Positions 52,482-60,772 of a DNA stretch of 64,000 bases are shown piece after piece. How positions within the stretch are numbered: position 1 is the stretch's first letter; each line of letters starts with the position of its first letter. This stretch comes from Hungatella effluvii (GTDB taxonomy: Bacteria > Bacillota > Clostridia > Lachnospirales > Lachnospiraceae): NCBI RefSeq assembly GCF_003201875.1, contig NZ_QJKD01000009.1:186001-250000 (forward strand). The letters are read 5' to 3'. The notes beneath the pieces were generated by a model, which saw nothing but the letters and a program-made list of their open reading frames with translations, ran no database searches and was not told the DNA's origin. A program made the position numbers and the translations under genes.

Positions 52482-54014
52482 ATGGAATATGCAATTGAAC
52501 TAAAGGAACTGACGAAACGGTTTAATCAGTTCACGGCCAACGACAAGATTTCTTTTCAGGTAGAGAAGGGGGAGATCCACGCGCTGGCAGGAGAGAATGG
52601 GGCGGGTAAGACGACACTGATGAATATGATTTACGGTCTCTATACGCCGACTTCAGGAGAATTATGGATTAATGGGGAGCAGGTTAAATTCACCAGCTCA
52701 AGAGATTCCATCGCCAAAGGCATTGGCATGGTGCATCAGCATTTCATGCTGGTTCCAAAGCTCACGGTGGCGGAAAATATCATCGCGGGCCAGGAGACCG
52801 GATCGCCGCTTAAGCTGGACCGGAAGACGGCGGAGAAGCAGATTGCCGAGCTGTCCGATCAGTACGGACTGAAGATTGATCCGGCGGTGAAGGTTGGCGA
52901 CCTGTCCGTGACCATGCAGCAGAGAGTGGAGATTTTGAAGGTACTGTACCGCCGTGCGGAAATACTTATTTTTGACGAGCCGACGGCCGTGCTGACGCCG
53001 CAGGAGATCGACGAGTTCTGTGATATCCTGCTAAAACTCAAACAGCAGGGAAAGACGATTCTTTTCATCAGTCATAAATTAAATGAGGTCATGAAAATAT
53101 CGGATCAGGTAACGGTAATCCGGCTCGGCAAGGTGATCGGAACGGTGAAGACCAGCGAGACCACGCCGGAAGAGCTGACCAGGATGATGGTGGGACGCGA
53201 TATCTCCCTGGGAGGCGGCGCCCGTGAGGAGATGAAGACACCGAAGGAGATCTTAAAGATTGACCACGTGTCTTATAAGAACAGCAAAAACATTAAGAAG
53301 GTGGATGGTTTAAGCCTTTCCGTGAAAGCCGGGGAGATTCTGGGAATCGCCGGAGTGGACGGCAACGGCCAGGAGGAACTGGTGGAGATGATCTGCGGTC
53401 TGCGGAATATGGATGAAGGCGATATCCGCCTCGATGGAGAATCCATTAAAAACCGTCCTACGGGAATGGTTCAGGACATGGGAATCGGATATATCCCGGA
53501 GGACCGCCACAAAGATGGTCTGGTACTGGATTTCTCCATTGCGGAAAATGTGATTCTCGGACAGCACAGAAAACCGCTGTTTGCGAAACACGGGCTGATC
53601 ATGAAGAAAAAGGAGATCGGGGAGACGGCGGAGAGTTTAAGGGAACAGTTCGATATCCGGTGCTCCGGTGTAGATTCGGCAGCGTCCACGCTGTCCGGCG
53701 GAAACCAGCAGAAAATCGTAATTGCAAGAGCCATTTTCCGCGGACCGAAGGCAATCCTGGCGGTTCAGCCCACCAGAGGCCTGGACGTAGGAGCGATAGA
53801 ATACATACACAAGGCGCTGGTGGAGCAGAGAAACCAGGGAAAGGCCGTGCTGCTTTTATCACTGGAGCTGGATGAGATTCTGTCCTTAAGCGACCGGATC
53901 GCGGTTATTCATAAAGGAAAAATTGTGGGAATCGTAGATGCCCATAAGACGACGAGAGAAGAACTGGGGCTCATGATGCTGGGGCATGTGACCGGAAAGG
54001 AGGAGGAAGCATGA
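52482..54014 (+). CDS. Nucleoside ABC transporter ATP-binding protein (second system)
   Basis: 510 residues from the ATG at 52482 (AGAGGGG before it); an in-frame start at 52431 has no ribosome site. Two ABC ATPase domains: first with GENGAGKTTLM and ILIFDEPTAVLTP, second with GVDGNGQEE and the signature TLSGGNQQK. It is the NupO/RbsA type. Its stop overlaps the first permease by four bases. Confidence 0.93.
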   Translation: MEYAIELKELTKRFNQFTANDKISFQVEKGEIHALAGENGAGKTTLMNMIYGLYTPTSGELWINGEQVKFTSSRDSIAKGIGMVHQHFMLVPKLTVAENIIAGQETGSPLKLDRKTAEKQIAELSDQYGLKIDPAVKVGDLSVTMQQRVEILKVLYRRAEILIFDEPTAVLTPQEIDEFCDILLKLKQQGKTILFISHKLNEVMKISDQVTVIRLGKVIGTVKTSETTPEELTRMMVGRDISLGGGAREEMKTPKEILKIDHVSYKNSKNIKKVDGLSLSVKAGEILGIAGVDGNGQEELVEMICGLRNMDEGDIRLDGESIKNRPTGMVQDMGIGYIPEDRHKDGLVLDFSIAENVILGQHRKPLFAKHGLIMKKKEIGETAESLREQFDIRCSGVDSAASTLSGGNQQKIVIARAIFRGPKAILAVQPTRGLDVGAIEYIHKALVEQRNQGKAVLLLSLELDEILSLSDRIAVIHKGKIVGIVDAHKTTREELGLMMLGHVTGKEEEA

Positions 54015-55096
54015 CGAAGGAGAAGAAGAACGAAAAAAAGAAAGATGGCTTAAACGGTGTGCTGATGCAGGTCGCCATTTCCATTATTTCGATCGTATTT
54101 GCTTTCCTGGTAGGAGGAATTATCATAGCAGCCATGGGCGAGAACCCATTTAAAGCGTATTCTGTGCTGATCAAGGGCGCTGTGGGAACACCGGTGGCAC
54201 TGACGGTTTCCTTAACCAAGACAGTGCCGTTGATCTTAACCGGTCTCGCCGTGGCGGTGGCTCAAAAGAGCCGCGTGTTCAACATCGGCGCCGAGGGGCA
54301 GCTCCTGGTGGGCGCGTTTGCCGCAGGCTACGTAGGCTTCACTTTTCATCTTCCTGCGCCGCTTCACATTCTGCTCTGTCTGGCGGCCGCTGTGATTGCA
54401 GGTATGTTCTGGGCGTTTATCGCGGCATTTTTAAAGTATTCGAGGAATGTTCACGTGGTTATTGCTACGATTATGTTAAACTACATTGCAACCTCCCTGG
54501 TCCAGTATTTCGTCTGCGGACCGTTTAAGGAACCGGGGGCTACCTTTAACGCGACATCGGCGATTGCCGGGACGGCAAAGCTGCCGCAGATTCTGCCGCG
54601 GCCGCTGTCCTTAAACCTGGGGTTTGTCATTGCTCTGGTGATGATTGCCGCATGCTGGTTTTTGCTTAATAAGACCACTACCGGATATGAGATGAGAGCA
54701 GTCGGCTCCAATCCAAATGCCAGCCGCGTGGGCGGAATCAATATTAAGAAAAACATGTTCATGGCGCTGGTTTTAAGCGGCGCGCTGGCCGGACTGGCCG
54801 GCGGAATCGAGGTGTCCGGAAGCTTATACCGTGTGATGGAGGGCTTCTCTCCGGGATACGGCTTTAATGGAATTCCCGTTGCCATGATGGCGAACGGCAA
54901 CCCCATCGCGATTTTCTTCTCGGCCTTCCTGCTGGGAGCCATGAGAAACGGTGCGCTGGCCATGCAGATTCAGCTGGGAATTTCCCAGGATATCGTGGAT
55001 ATTATTCAGGGCCTTGTTATTATCTTCCTGGGCTGTGATTATATGATCCGTTACTATATCAACCATGTACGTCTCGAAAGGAGGAAACTGGCATGA
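54011..55096 (+). CDS. Nucleoside ABC transporter permease (long, second system)
   Basis: 361 residues, BPD_transp_2 family. Landmarks are KTVPLILTGLAVAVAQKSRV, FNIGAEGQLLVGAFAAGYVG and GYEMRAVGSNPNASRVGGIN. It starts with a charged Lys/Glu-rich cytoplasmic tail. It overlaps both neighbours by four bases. Confidence 0.93.
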   Translation: MTKEKKNEKKKDGLNGVLMQVAISIISIVFAFLVGGIIIAAMGENPFKAYSVLIKGAVGTPVALTVSLTKTVPLILTGLAVAVAQKSRVFNIGAEGQLLVGAFAAGYVGFTFHLPAPLHILLCLAAAVIAGMFWAFIAAFLKYSRNVHVVIATIMLNYIATSLVQYFVCGPFKEPGATFNATSAIAGTAKLPQILPRPLSLNLGFVIALVMIAACWFLLNKTTTGYEMRAVGSNPNASRVGGINIKKNMFMALVLSGALAGLAGGIEVSGSLYRVMEGFSPGYGFNGIPVAMMANGNPIAIFFSAFLLGAMRNGALAMQIQLGISQDIVDIIQGLVIIFLGCDYMIRYYINHVRLERRKLA

Positions 55097-56022
55097 CAGG
55101 AATGATTTCGATTCTACTGTTGTCAACCCTTCGGATGGGGACGCCTCTCGCCCTTACCGCTCTCGGCGGTACGATGTCAGAGCGTTCCGGCGTTACCAAC
55201 ATTGGTCTGGAAGGAATTTTAACCGCCGGCGCCTTTGCCGCGGTTGTGGGCAGTTATTTTACCGGAAATCCCTGGATCGGCGTTCTGTGTGCGATTATTA
55301 TGGGAATTGCCATTTCAGCGATTCACTCGTTTATTGCGGTAACAGCCGGCGGCGCCCAGAATATCAGCGCCATGGCCCTCGTAATGCTGGCCAACGGTTT
55401 TTCTGCGGTGGGCTTAAATGCCATCTTTAAGAGCGCAGGCAACTCGGCCCAGGTAAACGCCCTGCCGACCACGCCGATCCTGGCCCACATACCGGTTGTG
55501 GGAGAGTTTTTAGCCAAGCTTTCACCTTTCGTTTACATTGCATTTATCATGCTGTTTGTAGTCTGGTATATTTTGAAGCACACGCCGCTTGGACTGCGCA
55601 TCACCATGGTGGGCGAGCAGCCGAAGGCGGCGGAGACAGCCGGAATCAGCGTTGCAAAGATCCGGTATTTCTCCGTACTGGCGTCAGGCTTCTTAGGCGG
55701 ACTGGGAGGTGCATACCTGTCTCTCGGGCAGATGAATCTCTATCAGGACGGGATGGTATCCGGTCGTGGTTATCTGGCTCTGGGTGCAGTAATCATGGGT
55801 AAATGGAACCCGGTGGGAGCATTTTTCTCAGCCATGTTCTTCGGTTTATTTGAGGCAATCCAGATTTATGTACAGATGATACCGAATTTCCCGGTGCCTC
55901 ACGAGTTTATTGAAATGATTCCGTATGTGGCGAGCCTGATCGTTCTGGCCGGCTTCATCGGAAAGGCGGAGGGACCGGCCGCCAACGGCAAACCGTATTC
56001 ACGGTTCGTGAATTTAAGGTAA
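55093..56022 (+). CDS. Nucleoside ABC transporter permease (short, second system)
   Basis: 309 residues, BPD_transp_2 family, with GTMSERSGVTNIGLEGILTA and GEQPKAAETAGISVAKIRYF, the short-permease marks also found in the gene at 11497. It completes the transporter. Behind it lies a 336-base intergenic stretch of repeated hairpins before rpe. Confidence 0.93.
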   Translation: MTGMISILLLSTLRMGTPLALTALGGTMSERSGVTNIGLEGILTAGAFAAVVGSYFTGNPWIGVLCAIIMGIAISAIHSFIAVTAGGAQNISAMALVMLANGFSAVGLNAIFKSAGNSAQVNALPTTPILAHIPVVGEFLAKLSPFVYIAFIMLFVVWYILKHTPLGLRITMVGEQPKAAETAGISVAKIRYFSVLASGFLGGLGGAYLSLGQMNLYQDGMVSGRGYLALGAVIMGKWNPVGAFFSAMFFGLFEAIQIYVQMIPNFPVPHEFIEMIPYVASLIVLAGFIGKAEGPAANGKPYSRFVNLR

Positions 56023-56039
56023 AGAATCAGCCGTGCGGC

Positions 56040-56291
56040 AGTTTGCATGGAAAAGTGTGTTACAAGCTTGCTTGTATAAGCGCTTTTCTGTGCAAACTGA
56101 CATAGGGCGGAACGCCCGGGCTTCTTGTTTTCGTGCTGTTCGAAAACAAGAAGATGCACGGCTGAAACTGGAGTTTGCATGGAAAAGTGTGTTACAAGCT
56201 TGCTTGTATAAGCGCTTTTCTGTGCAAACTGACATAGGGCGGAACGCCCGGGCTTCTTGTTTTCGTGCTGTTCGAAAACAAGAAGATGCAC
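56040..56291. repeat. Two tandem 120-bp hairpin-rich repeats
   Basis: Bases 56040-56159 and 56172-56291 are identical, with a period of 132. Each copy has three hairpins: a long one opening GTTTGCA and closing TGCAAAC with GAAAAG/CTTTTC and ACAAGC/GCTTGT inside, then GGGCG/CGCCC, then a 13-base-pair stem CTTCTTGTTTTCG/CGAAAACAAGAAG. The spacer between copies is GGCTGAAACTGG. They sit inside an operon between permease and rpe genes. Open frames across the copies are by-products of the repeat. Confidence 0.8.
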
Positions 56292-56303
56292 AGATGAACA
56301 GGT

Positions 56304-56334
56304 ACGTAAGCGGGCAGGCAGTGCCCGCTTACGT
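56304..56334 (+). promoter_or_regulatory. Strong hairpin before rpe
   Basis: Perfect 13-base-pair stem ACGTAAGCGGGCA/TGCCCGCTTACGT with a five-base loop, 24 bases before the rpe start. No T-run follows, so it is more likely a processing or stabilising element than a terminator. Confidence 0.5.
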
Positions 56335-56358
56335 GCTTATAAGAAGGAGGGAAATATT

Positions 56359-57060
56359 ATGAGACAAGGGGATCTGATCGTTAATCCTACACTGGCCTGC
56401 GGGAATCCCTTGAATTTTAAGGAAGATTTAGATATACTTGAAAAAACAGGAATTAAGATTCTGCATATCGACATCATGGATGGCCATTACGTGCCGAATC
56501 TCTGCTTCGATACCGGGATGGTTGGGCGAATCCGGAAAAACTATTCGTTTCTACTGGATGTCCACTTAATGGTGACGAATCCGGAGGCCTATATCCAGCC
56601 GCTCGCGGCGGCCGGAGCGGATTATGTAAGCTTTCATTTTGATGCAACCCATTTTCCGATCCGAATGCTGAATCAGATACGGGAAAACGGCATGAAGGGC
56701 GGCGTGGTGCTGAATCCGGCCCAGTCTCCCGAGCTGCTTGCAGGGACGCTTCCTTACCTGGATTTTGTACTGGTGATGGGCGTGGAGCCCGGATTTTCCG
56801 GTCAGAAGTTCCTGGAGGGAACCGTGGAAAAGGTGAGAACGCTTAAGGGTATGCGGGAGCAAATGGGGCTTTCCTATCTGATCGAAGCCGACGGCGGCGT
56901 GGACCGGGAGAATACCGTTACCCTGTTAAAGCAGGGGGCGGATATCCTGGTGTCGGGTGCGTTTGGTGTGTTTGAAGGAAGAAATGGGCTCGAGCAGGAC
57001 TGCAGGGAGTACCAGGAACTGGCGCTTAGGGCAGCCGGAGAGAAGCAGACTGATTTATAA
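56359..57060 (+). CDS. rpe: Ribulose-phosphate 3-epimerase
   Basis: 233 residues from the ATG at 56359 with AAGGAGGG before it. TIM barrel with HIDIMDGHYVPN, DVHLMVTNPE, the metal His/Asp pairs, GVVLNPAQSPE, VMGVEPGFSGQKF and EADGGVDREN. It interconverts ribulose 5-phosphate and xylulose 5-phosphate. The start NPTLACGNPLNF differs from the usual SPSILSADF of housekeeping Rpe, so a specialised paralogue or an allulose-type epimerase (AlsE) is possible. With RpiB and the split transketolase it would lead nucleoside-derived pentose into central metabolism. Confidence 0.88.
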   Translation: MRQGDLIVNPTLACGNPLNFKEDLDILEKTGIKILHIDIMDGHYVPNLCFDTGMVGRIRKNYSFLLDVHLMVTNPEAYIQPLAAAGADYVSFHFDATHFPIRMLNQIRENGMKGGVVLNPAQSPELLAGTLPYLDFVLVMGVEPGFSGQKFLEGTVEKVRTLKGMREQMGLSYLIEADGGVDRENTVTLLKQGADILVSGAFGVFEGRNGLEQDCREYQELALRAAGEKQTDL

Positions 57061-57108
57061 GTAACGGAATTCATCATGAGCAGCAGACAGACGAAGGGGG
57101 GAAATGGT

Positions 57109-58176
57109 GTGGCGACAATTAAAGATATTGCAAGAGTAGCGGGCGTGTCTACAGCGACCGTGTCCATGGTCTTAAACGGAAAGGACTGCATTACCAAAAA
57201 GACGAAAGAGAAGGTGATGGCGGCCGCCAGGGAGGTGGACTATATACCGAGTATTGCGGCCAAATCGCTGAAGACAAAGCGCAGCTATACCATCGCCCTT
57301 TTTGTTGGAGATATCGCAAACCCGTTTTTCCCGGAGATTATAAAGGGTGTGGAAGCAGCAGCCAAAGATCGGAATTACAGCGTCATCATCTATGATCTGT
57401 CCGGGCAGGACCAGGACTTTGTGGAGCAGATTGATAAGGCGGCCAGCCAGAAGGTGGACGGCTTTTTTATCACCGGCAGCACACAGATTTCAGAGGAAGC
57501 GAAAAAGAGACTTTTAATGATTGCGGACTCAGGCATCAAGATGATATCCTGCAACCGGTTTATGGAATGGGGCGAATTCCCGCTAATCTATACCTCGGAG
57601 GGAGAACAGGTGGACGGCCTGCTGAGCAAGCTGGCGGCGCTGGGACATAAGCATATTGGCTGTATCTCCGGCTATCCGGAATACTGGGTGGCGGAGCGAA
57701 GGGAAGATTTCTACCGGAAGACGCTGGAGCAGTACGGTTTATACCATCCGGAGTATATCGTGAACGGCGGATTCTTCATAGAAGATGGTATCCGCAACAC
57801 AAAGAAGCTTTTAAAGGAACAGCCGCAGATTACCGCGGTGATGTGCGTTAATGATACACTGGCAATTGGCTGTAATGCGGCCGCCAGGGAACTGGGACTT
57901 AAGGTTCCGGAGGACTTGTCCATATTCGGCGTGGATGGCGTGGAGTGCCTGAAATATTTTGCGCCGCAGATTACAACTGTGGATACTCATCGGTATGAGT
58001 ATGGTTACAAGGGGACCGTCAGGCTGATCGAGCTGATCGAGGACGACGGGAGCCGGAAGCAGGAGCTGCTGGAGACCATGGTATGTTCCTGTTCCATTCA
58101 GCAGGGAGATACGATTGCCCCGCCGAGAAAAGAAAAATATGAGAACGAAGAAAGAGAGATAAAAGAAGAAAGATAA
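57109..58176 (+). CDS. LacI-family transcriptional regulator
   Basis: 355 residues from the GTG at 57109, with AAGGGGGG eight bases before it; the protein then begins MATIKDIARVAGVSTATVSM, the standard LacI helix-turn-helix. An upstream ATG at 57076 adds 11 atypical residues. The periplasmic-binding-like effector domain (about 60-335) follows, and the C-terminal tail is very charged. It probably represses the operon it belongs to through the operator at 47450, with ribose, a nucleoside or a pentose phosphate as inducer. Confidence 0.92.
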   Translation: MATIKDIARVAGVSTATVSMVLNGKDCITKKTKEKVMAAAREVDYIPSIAAKSLKTKRSYTIALFVGDIANPFFPEIIKGVEAAAKDRNYSVIIYDLSGQDQDFVEQIDKAASQKVDGFFITGSTQISEEAKKRLLMIADSGIKMISCNRFMEWGEFPLIYTSEGEQVDGLLSKLAALGHKHIGCISGYPEYWVAERREDFYRKTLEQYGLYHPEYIVNGGFFIEDGIRNTKKLLKEQPQITAVMCVNDTLAIGCNAAARELGLKVPEDLSIFGVDGVECLKYFAPQITTVDTHRYEYGYKGTVRLIELIEDDGSRKQELLETMVCSCSIQQGDTIAPPRKEKYENEEREIKEER

Positions 58177-58221
58177 GAAATGAGAAATAGAATCGTAAAT
58201 GGAGAAAGGCTGGATAAAGGA

Positions 58222-58668
58222 ATGAGAATAGGAATCGGATGCGACCACGGCGGTTATGAGATGAAGGAAGAACTGAAAAAAAGACTGACCGACGGCGGAC
58301 ATGCAGTTACAGATAAAGGAATTTACAGTGTCAGTGAGGCAGACTATCCTGACGTGGCCGCAGAAGTGGCAGAGGGAGTTGCCGCCGGAGATTACGACTG
58401 CGCGGTTCTGGTGTGCGGAACAGGGATCGGTATGAGCATTGCGGCCAACAAGGTGAATGGGATCCGTGCCGCGCTTGTGACCGATACATTTTCGGCCAGG
58501 ATGGCGAAGGAGCATAACAATGCCAACATCATCACGCTGGGAGCCAGAACAGTGGGAATCGAGCTGGCGTGGGAGCTGGTAAACGCGTATCTGGGAGCGG
58601 AGTTCCTTGGGGGCAAGCATCTGGTGCGGGTTGAGAAGATTATGAGGCTGGAAGGAAAATCAGAATAA
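58222..58668 (+). CDS. rpiB: Ribose-5-phosphate isomerase B
   Basis: 148 residues from the ATG at 58222, which gives the standard start MRIGIGCDHGGYEMK; an in-frame ATG at 58180 would add 14 residues. Family marks: CDHGGYEMKEEL, DYPDVAAEVAEGV, the active Cys and Thr in LVCGTGIGMSIAANK, and EHNNANIITLGAR. It converts ribose 5-phosphate to ribulose 5-phosphate; allose 6-phosphate or galactose 6-phosphate (LacAB) activity is an alternative in this family. It is the last gene of the nucleoside operon. Confidence 0.92.
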   Translation: MRIGIGCDHGGYEMKEELKKRLTDGGHAVTDKGIYSVSEADYPDVAAEVAEGVAAGDYDCAVLVCGTGIGMSIAANKVNGIRAALVTDTFSARMAKEHNNANIITLGARTVGIELAWELVNAYLGAEFLGGKHLVRVEKIMRLEGKSE

Positions 58669-58682
58669 AGGATAATTGTCTG

Positions 58683-58747
58683 AAAAATCAGGTAAAGAAT
58701 GCACTGCAGGCCAGACTGCGGCAGCTTTTTTACCTGATTTTTTTGTT
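58683..58747 (+). terminator. Terminator of the nucleoside operon
   Basis: Arms AAAAATCAGGTAAA and TTTACCTGATTTTT enclose a GC-rich 32-base loop with its own CTGCAG and CTGC pairing; a T-run follows. It closes the 11-kb operon. Confidence 0.85.
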
Positions 58748-58792
58748 TTAATATTGGATAAAGTGCGAGGCCTGCACTTATAAACTTATTTG

Positions 58793-58813
58793 AAATGATA
58801 TAAATGATATAAA
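58793..58813. promoter_or_regulatory. Candidate GntR operator repeats before the CUT1/GH76 operon
   Basis: AAATGATATA occurs twice in direct order within 58793-58813, with a third weaker version near 58822. The same motif forms the arms of the 42-base palindrome before the GntR-type gene at 63294. Confidence 0.5.
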
Positions 58814-58836
58814 AAACATAAACGATATAATAAATG

Positions 58837-58865
58837 TTGACTTTGATATATGACAATGCTATATT
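58837..58865 (+). promoter_or_regulatory. Promoter of the CUT1/GH76 operon
   Basis: TTGACT (58837-58842), 17 bases, TATATT (58860-58865), directly downstream of the AAATGATATA repeats. Confidence 0.65.
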
Positions 58866-58944
58866 GTATTTAAATGAAACATCTGCTGTACAGAAATATA
58901 CTGTTTATTTGGAACATATTACCATGAGAGAAGGAGGAGGTATT

Positions 58945-59847
58945 TTGAATTACATAAAAAATGATGAAAGAAGAAGGAACAGACACGGATTTGGGAATCA
59001 GAATGTTATGGGAAGAGTCTTTACCGCACCGCCGGTTCTTCTGTTTTTCTTATTCACCTTTATTCCGATTATTATGGCGGTAGTGATCAGCTTTACCGAC
59101 TATGATATTGTGAACGCGCCCCGGTTTGTGGGGCTGTACAATTACAGGAAGATGGTAAATGATGAATTCTTCTGGATTGCCCTCAAGAACACGTGCGTAT
59201 ATACGCTGCTGTATGTGCCGGGCGGCCTGCTCCTCTCTCTGGGAGCGGCCCTGTACTTAAATGTAAACCGGAAATTCGTAAGTGTCTTCCGGACGCTCTT
59301 TTATCTTCCGGTGCTTTCCTCCACTGTGGCGACCGCCACGCTGTGGTTCTGGATTCTGAATCCTCAGCTGGGCCTGTTGAACGGAGTTCTGGAGCTGTTT
59401 GGCATATCGGGGCCTGCCTGGCTCTACGACAGCCGATGGGCCATGCTGGCCGTGGTTATGATGAGTCTCTGGGCGGGATTCGGGACAAATATGATGATCT
59501 TCTTATCCGGTTTAAAGGGGGTATCCCAGTCTCTGTACGAGGCCGCCAGGGTAGAAGGCGCCAACCGGTGGCAGATTTTTACGCACATCACATGGCCATC
59601 CATCTCCAAGACCACATTTCTCGTGACGACGATGCTGATCATCTCCAGTTTTCAGGTGTTTGACCAGGCGTTTATCCTGACGAGAGGAGGCCCCGGAAAC
59701 GCCACGATCACACTGGTCTATTACATTTATAACAATGGTTTTAATAATCTGAACATGGGTTATGCCTCCAGCATTTCCATGGTCCTGTTTCTGATTATCC
59801 TGGTATTTTCCATAATCAATACCAGGCTGAACAATGCGGATATTTAA
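58945..59847 (+). CDS. CUT1 sugar permease, MalF type
   Basis: 300 residues if started at the TTG 58945, which has AAGGAGGAGG before it; an ATG at 58924 is in frame but lacks a ribosome site. Six membrane helices with PPVLLFFLFTFIPIIMAVVI and the EAA loop EAARVEGANRWQIFTHITWP. First gene of the operon permease, permease, binding protein, GH76; the binding protein comes third, which is less usual. Confidence 0.9.
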   Translation: MNYIKNDERRRNRHGFGNQNVMGRVFTAPPVLLFFLFTFIPIIMAVVISFTDYDIVNAPRFVGLYNYRKMVNDEFFWIALKNTCVYTLLYVPGGLLLSLGAALYLNVNRKFVSVFRTLFYLPVLSSTVATATLWFWILNPQLGLLNGVLELFGISGPAWLYDSRWAMLAVVMMSLWAGFGTNMMIFLSGLKGVSQSLYEAARVEGANRWQIFTHITWPSISKTTFLVTTMLIISSFQVFDQAFILTRGGPGNATITLVYYIYNNGFNNLNMGYASSISMVLFLIILVFSIINTRLNNADI

Positions 59848-59862
59848 GAGAGGAGGAAGAAG

Positions 59863-60738
59863 ATGAACAGCCGTGAAGTAAGAAGACGTACAAAGAGTAT
59901 TTTATGGTATACGGGAGCGGTCCTGATATCTCTTGCCACCGTGTATCCGTTCCTGTGGATGGTATCCACATCATTTAAGCCGGAGGCGGAGATTTACTCC
60001 AACTCCCTGTCCCTGCTGTCCTCGAAGTTTACACTGGCCAATTACACGAAGGTGTTCAGAACCATGCCGTTTGCCAGGTATTTTATGAATTCCTTTATCC
60101 TGGCGGCCAGCGGCGTGGCGACGAACTTATTCTTCGGCGCGCTGGCGGGATACGGATTTGCAAAGCTTAAATTTCAGGGAAGAAAGGTGTCGTTTCTGAT
60201 CCTGTTATCGTCGATGATGATCCCGGCGGTAGCCACCATGATTCCCCAGTTTCTTGTCTTAAAATTCTTCCCTCTGGTAGGCGGCAACAACTTATTCGGA
60301 CAGGGCGGAAACGGCTTTATAAACAGTTACTTTGCCATCATCATTCCGGGCGCGGTAGGGGCCTTTGCAGTGTTTTTTATGAAGCAGTTCTTCGAGACGC
60401 TGCCGGACGAGCTGGCTGAGGCTGCCAGAGTCGATGGCTGCGGGGAGTTTAAGATATTTACGAAGATTTACTTTCCGCTGATCAAGCCTGCGGCCATTAC
60501 GCTGGCGATCATGACATTCCAGTCGGGCTGGAACAGCTTTATGTGGCCTCTCATTGTGCTGAACTCCGATAAGATGAAGACGGTTCAGGTGGGGCTTGCC
60601 ACGTTTCAGTACCAGTATGACACCCAGTACGGTCCGCTGATGGCAGGCACGGTGATCGCCACCCTGCCCATGGTCCTGCTGTTCTTATTTGCACAGAAAT
60701 ACTACGTGGAAGGGATTGCCTTCAGCGGAGGAAAATAA
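59863..60738 (+). CDS. CUT1 sugar permease, MalG type
   Basis: 291 residues, six membrane helices. ATVYPFLWMVSTSFKPEAEI near the start and the EAA loop EAARVDGCGEFKIFTKIYFP. It starts 15 bases after the MalF-type gene with AGAGGAGG before the ATG. Confidence 0.93.
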   Translation: MNSREVRRRTKSILWYTGAVLISLATVYPFLWMVSTSFKPEAEIYSNSLSLLSSKFTLANYTKVFRTMPFARYFMNSFILAASGVATNLFFGALAGYGFAKLKFQGRKVSFLILLSSMMIPAVATMIPQFLVLKFFPLVGGNNLFGQGGNGFINSYFAIIIPGAVGAFAVFFMKQFFETLPDELAEAARVDGCGEFKIFTKIYFPLIKPAAITLAIMTFQSGWNSFMWPLIVLNSDKMKTVQVGLATFQYQYDTQYGPLMAGTVIATLPMVLLFLFAQKYYVEGIAFSGGK

Positions 60739-60772
60739 ACTATATTTAAACCATAAAAAGGAGAAAACAAAT

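Noticed and set aside
55899..56291. 130-codon minus-strand frame with a repeated 42-residue segment
   Set aside because: It is simply the translation of the two hairpin repeats, overlaps the permease gene end, and has no ribosome site.
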